44,189 bases of DNA from a virus, in the IMG/VR virus record IMGVR_UViG_3300043436_005163, positions 1 to 44,189 of that record; one strand, given 5' to 3'. The position numbers and the translations under genes were made by a program. Position 1 is the stretch's first letter, and each line of letters opens with the position of its first letter. Below the pieces are notes generated by a model. The model did not search any database and had not been told where the DNA came from. It saw only the letters and a program-made list of their open reading frames with translations. This document shows, one piece after another, positions 44,023 to 44,189 of the stretch.

Positions 44023-44189
44023 TTAGACTGCTTCGTAGCTTCCTGAAATTGTGATGTTATCTGCAGTTCCCCACTCAAACGGACCACCGTTACCGACTAC
44101 TGCCCACGTTGTGACAGCAGCATTTGTGCCAGGGATAATTACTGCAAAGCTTGTGGTTGAACCTGTGTAGTTACCATTTCCTATGCCAC
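44023..44189 (-). CDS. C-terminal end of a structural protein (partial)
   Basis: A minus-strand frame runs in from the right edge and stops at TAA (44023-44025). The 54 visible residues are rich in Gly, Thr and Val (SFAVIIPGTNAAVTTWAVVGNGG, then ITISGSYEAV) and look beta-structured. They lie upstream of the fibre genes in the same direction. It may be another fibre or tail protein; the fragment is too short to name. The 102-base gap to 43920 holds only the possible promoter. Confidence 0.55.
   Translation of the reverse strand, partial: GIGNGNYTGSTTSFAVIIPGTNAAVTTWAVVGNGGPFEWGTADNITISGSYEAV

Overview
This window is part of the genome of a tailed double-stranded DNA phage with a siphovirus-type long tail, almost certainly infecting an actinobacterium. 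The tail-tip genes (tape measure, distal tail, hub) and a phage replication and recombination module identify a phage. Two WhiB-type iron-sulfur regulators, a family confined to Actinobacteria and their phages, point to the host. The DNA looks A+T-rich by eye, which fits low-GC aquatic actinobacteria better than Mycobacterium or Streptomyces; the host assignment is inference. No integrase, repressor, tRNA gene, lysis gene or packaging gene was seen here. No gap between genes exceeds about 120 bases.

Layout. (1) 1-11165, plus strand: end of a probable tail assembly chaperone, tape measure protein, Dit-like protein, baseplate hub, and two large minor tail/fibre proteins. (2) 11167-12288: four small unknown genes. 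(3) 12326-18709: replication and recombination module, with family A DNA polymerase, RuvC-like resolvase, SNF2 helicase, Cas4-like nuclease, Sak4/RecA-like ATPase and a DUF669-like ssDNA-binding protein, mostly coupled by overlaps and closed by a long stem-loop. (4) 18797-22413: a glycosyltransferase-like gene and small accessory or regulatory genes, including two WhiB proteins. (5) 22482-23624: a secreted protein with a signal peptide, followed by a strong terminator. (6) 23697-25958: a short plus-strand sugar cassette (glycosyltransferase, SDR epimerase, methyltransferase). (7) 25951-44189, minus strand, convergent with the rest: a partial structural gene, two collagen-like fibre proteins, a small structural protein, three giant repeat proteins built from 40-residue Asp-box beta-propeller blades, then seven glycosyltransferase or methyltransferase genes.

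How it may work together. The minus-strand region reads like a host-recognition and decoration locus: fibre proteins are made first and the sugar-transfer enzymes follow. The three propeller proteins hold 7, 21 and 35 blades, which are exact multiples of seven, so they probably form chains of one, three and five seven-bladed propellers. One glycosyltransferase (25951-26817) resembles, from memory, the N-terminal domain of animal procollagen galactosyltransferases. It shares a transcription direction with two Gly-X-Thr collagen-like phage proteins, which suggests a phage-encoded collagen glycosylation system. That is the most interesting hypothesis in the window and it is untested.
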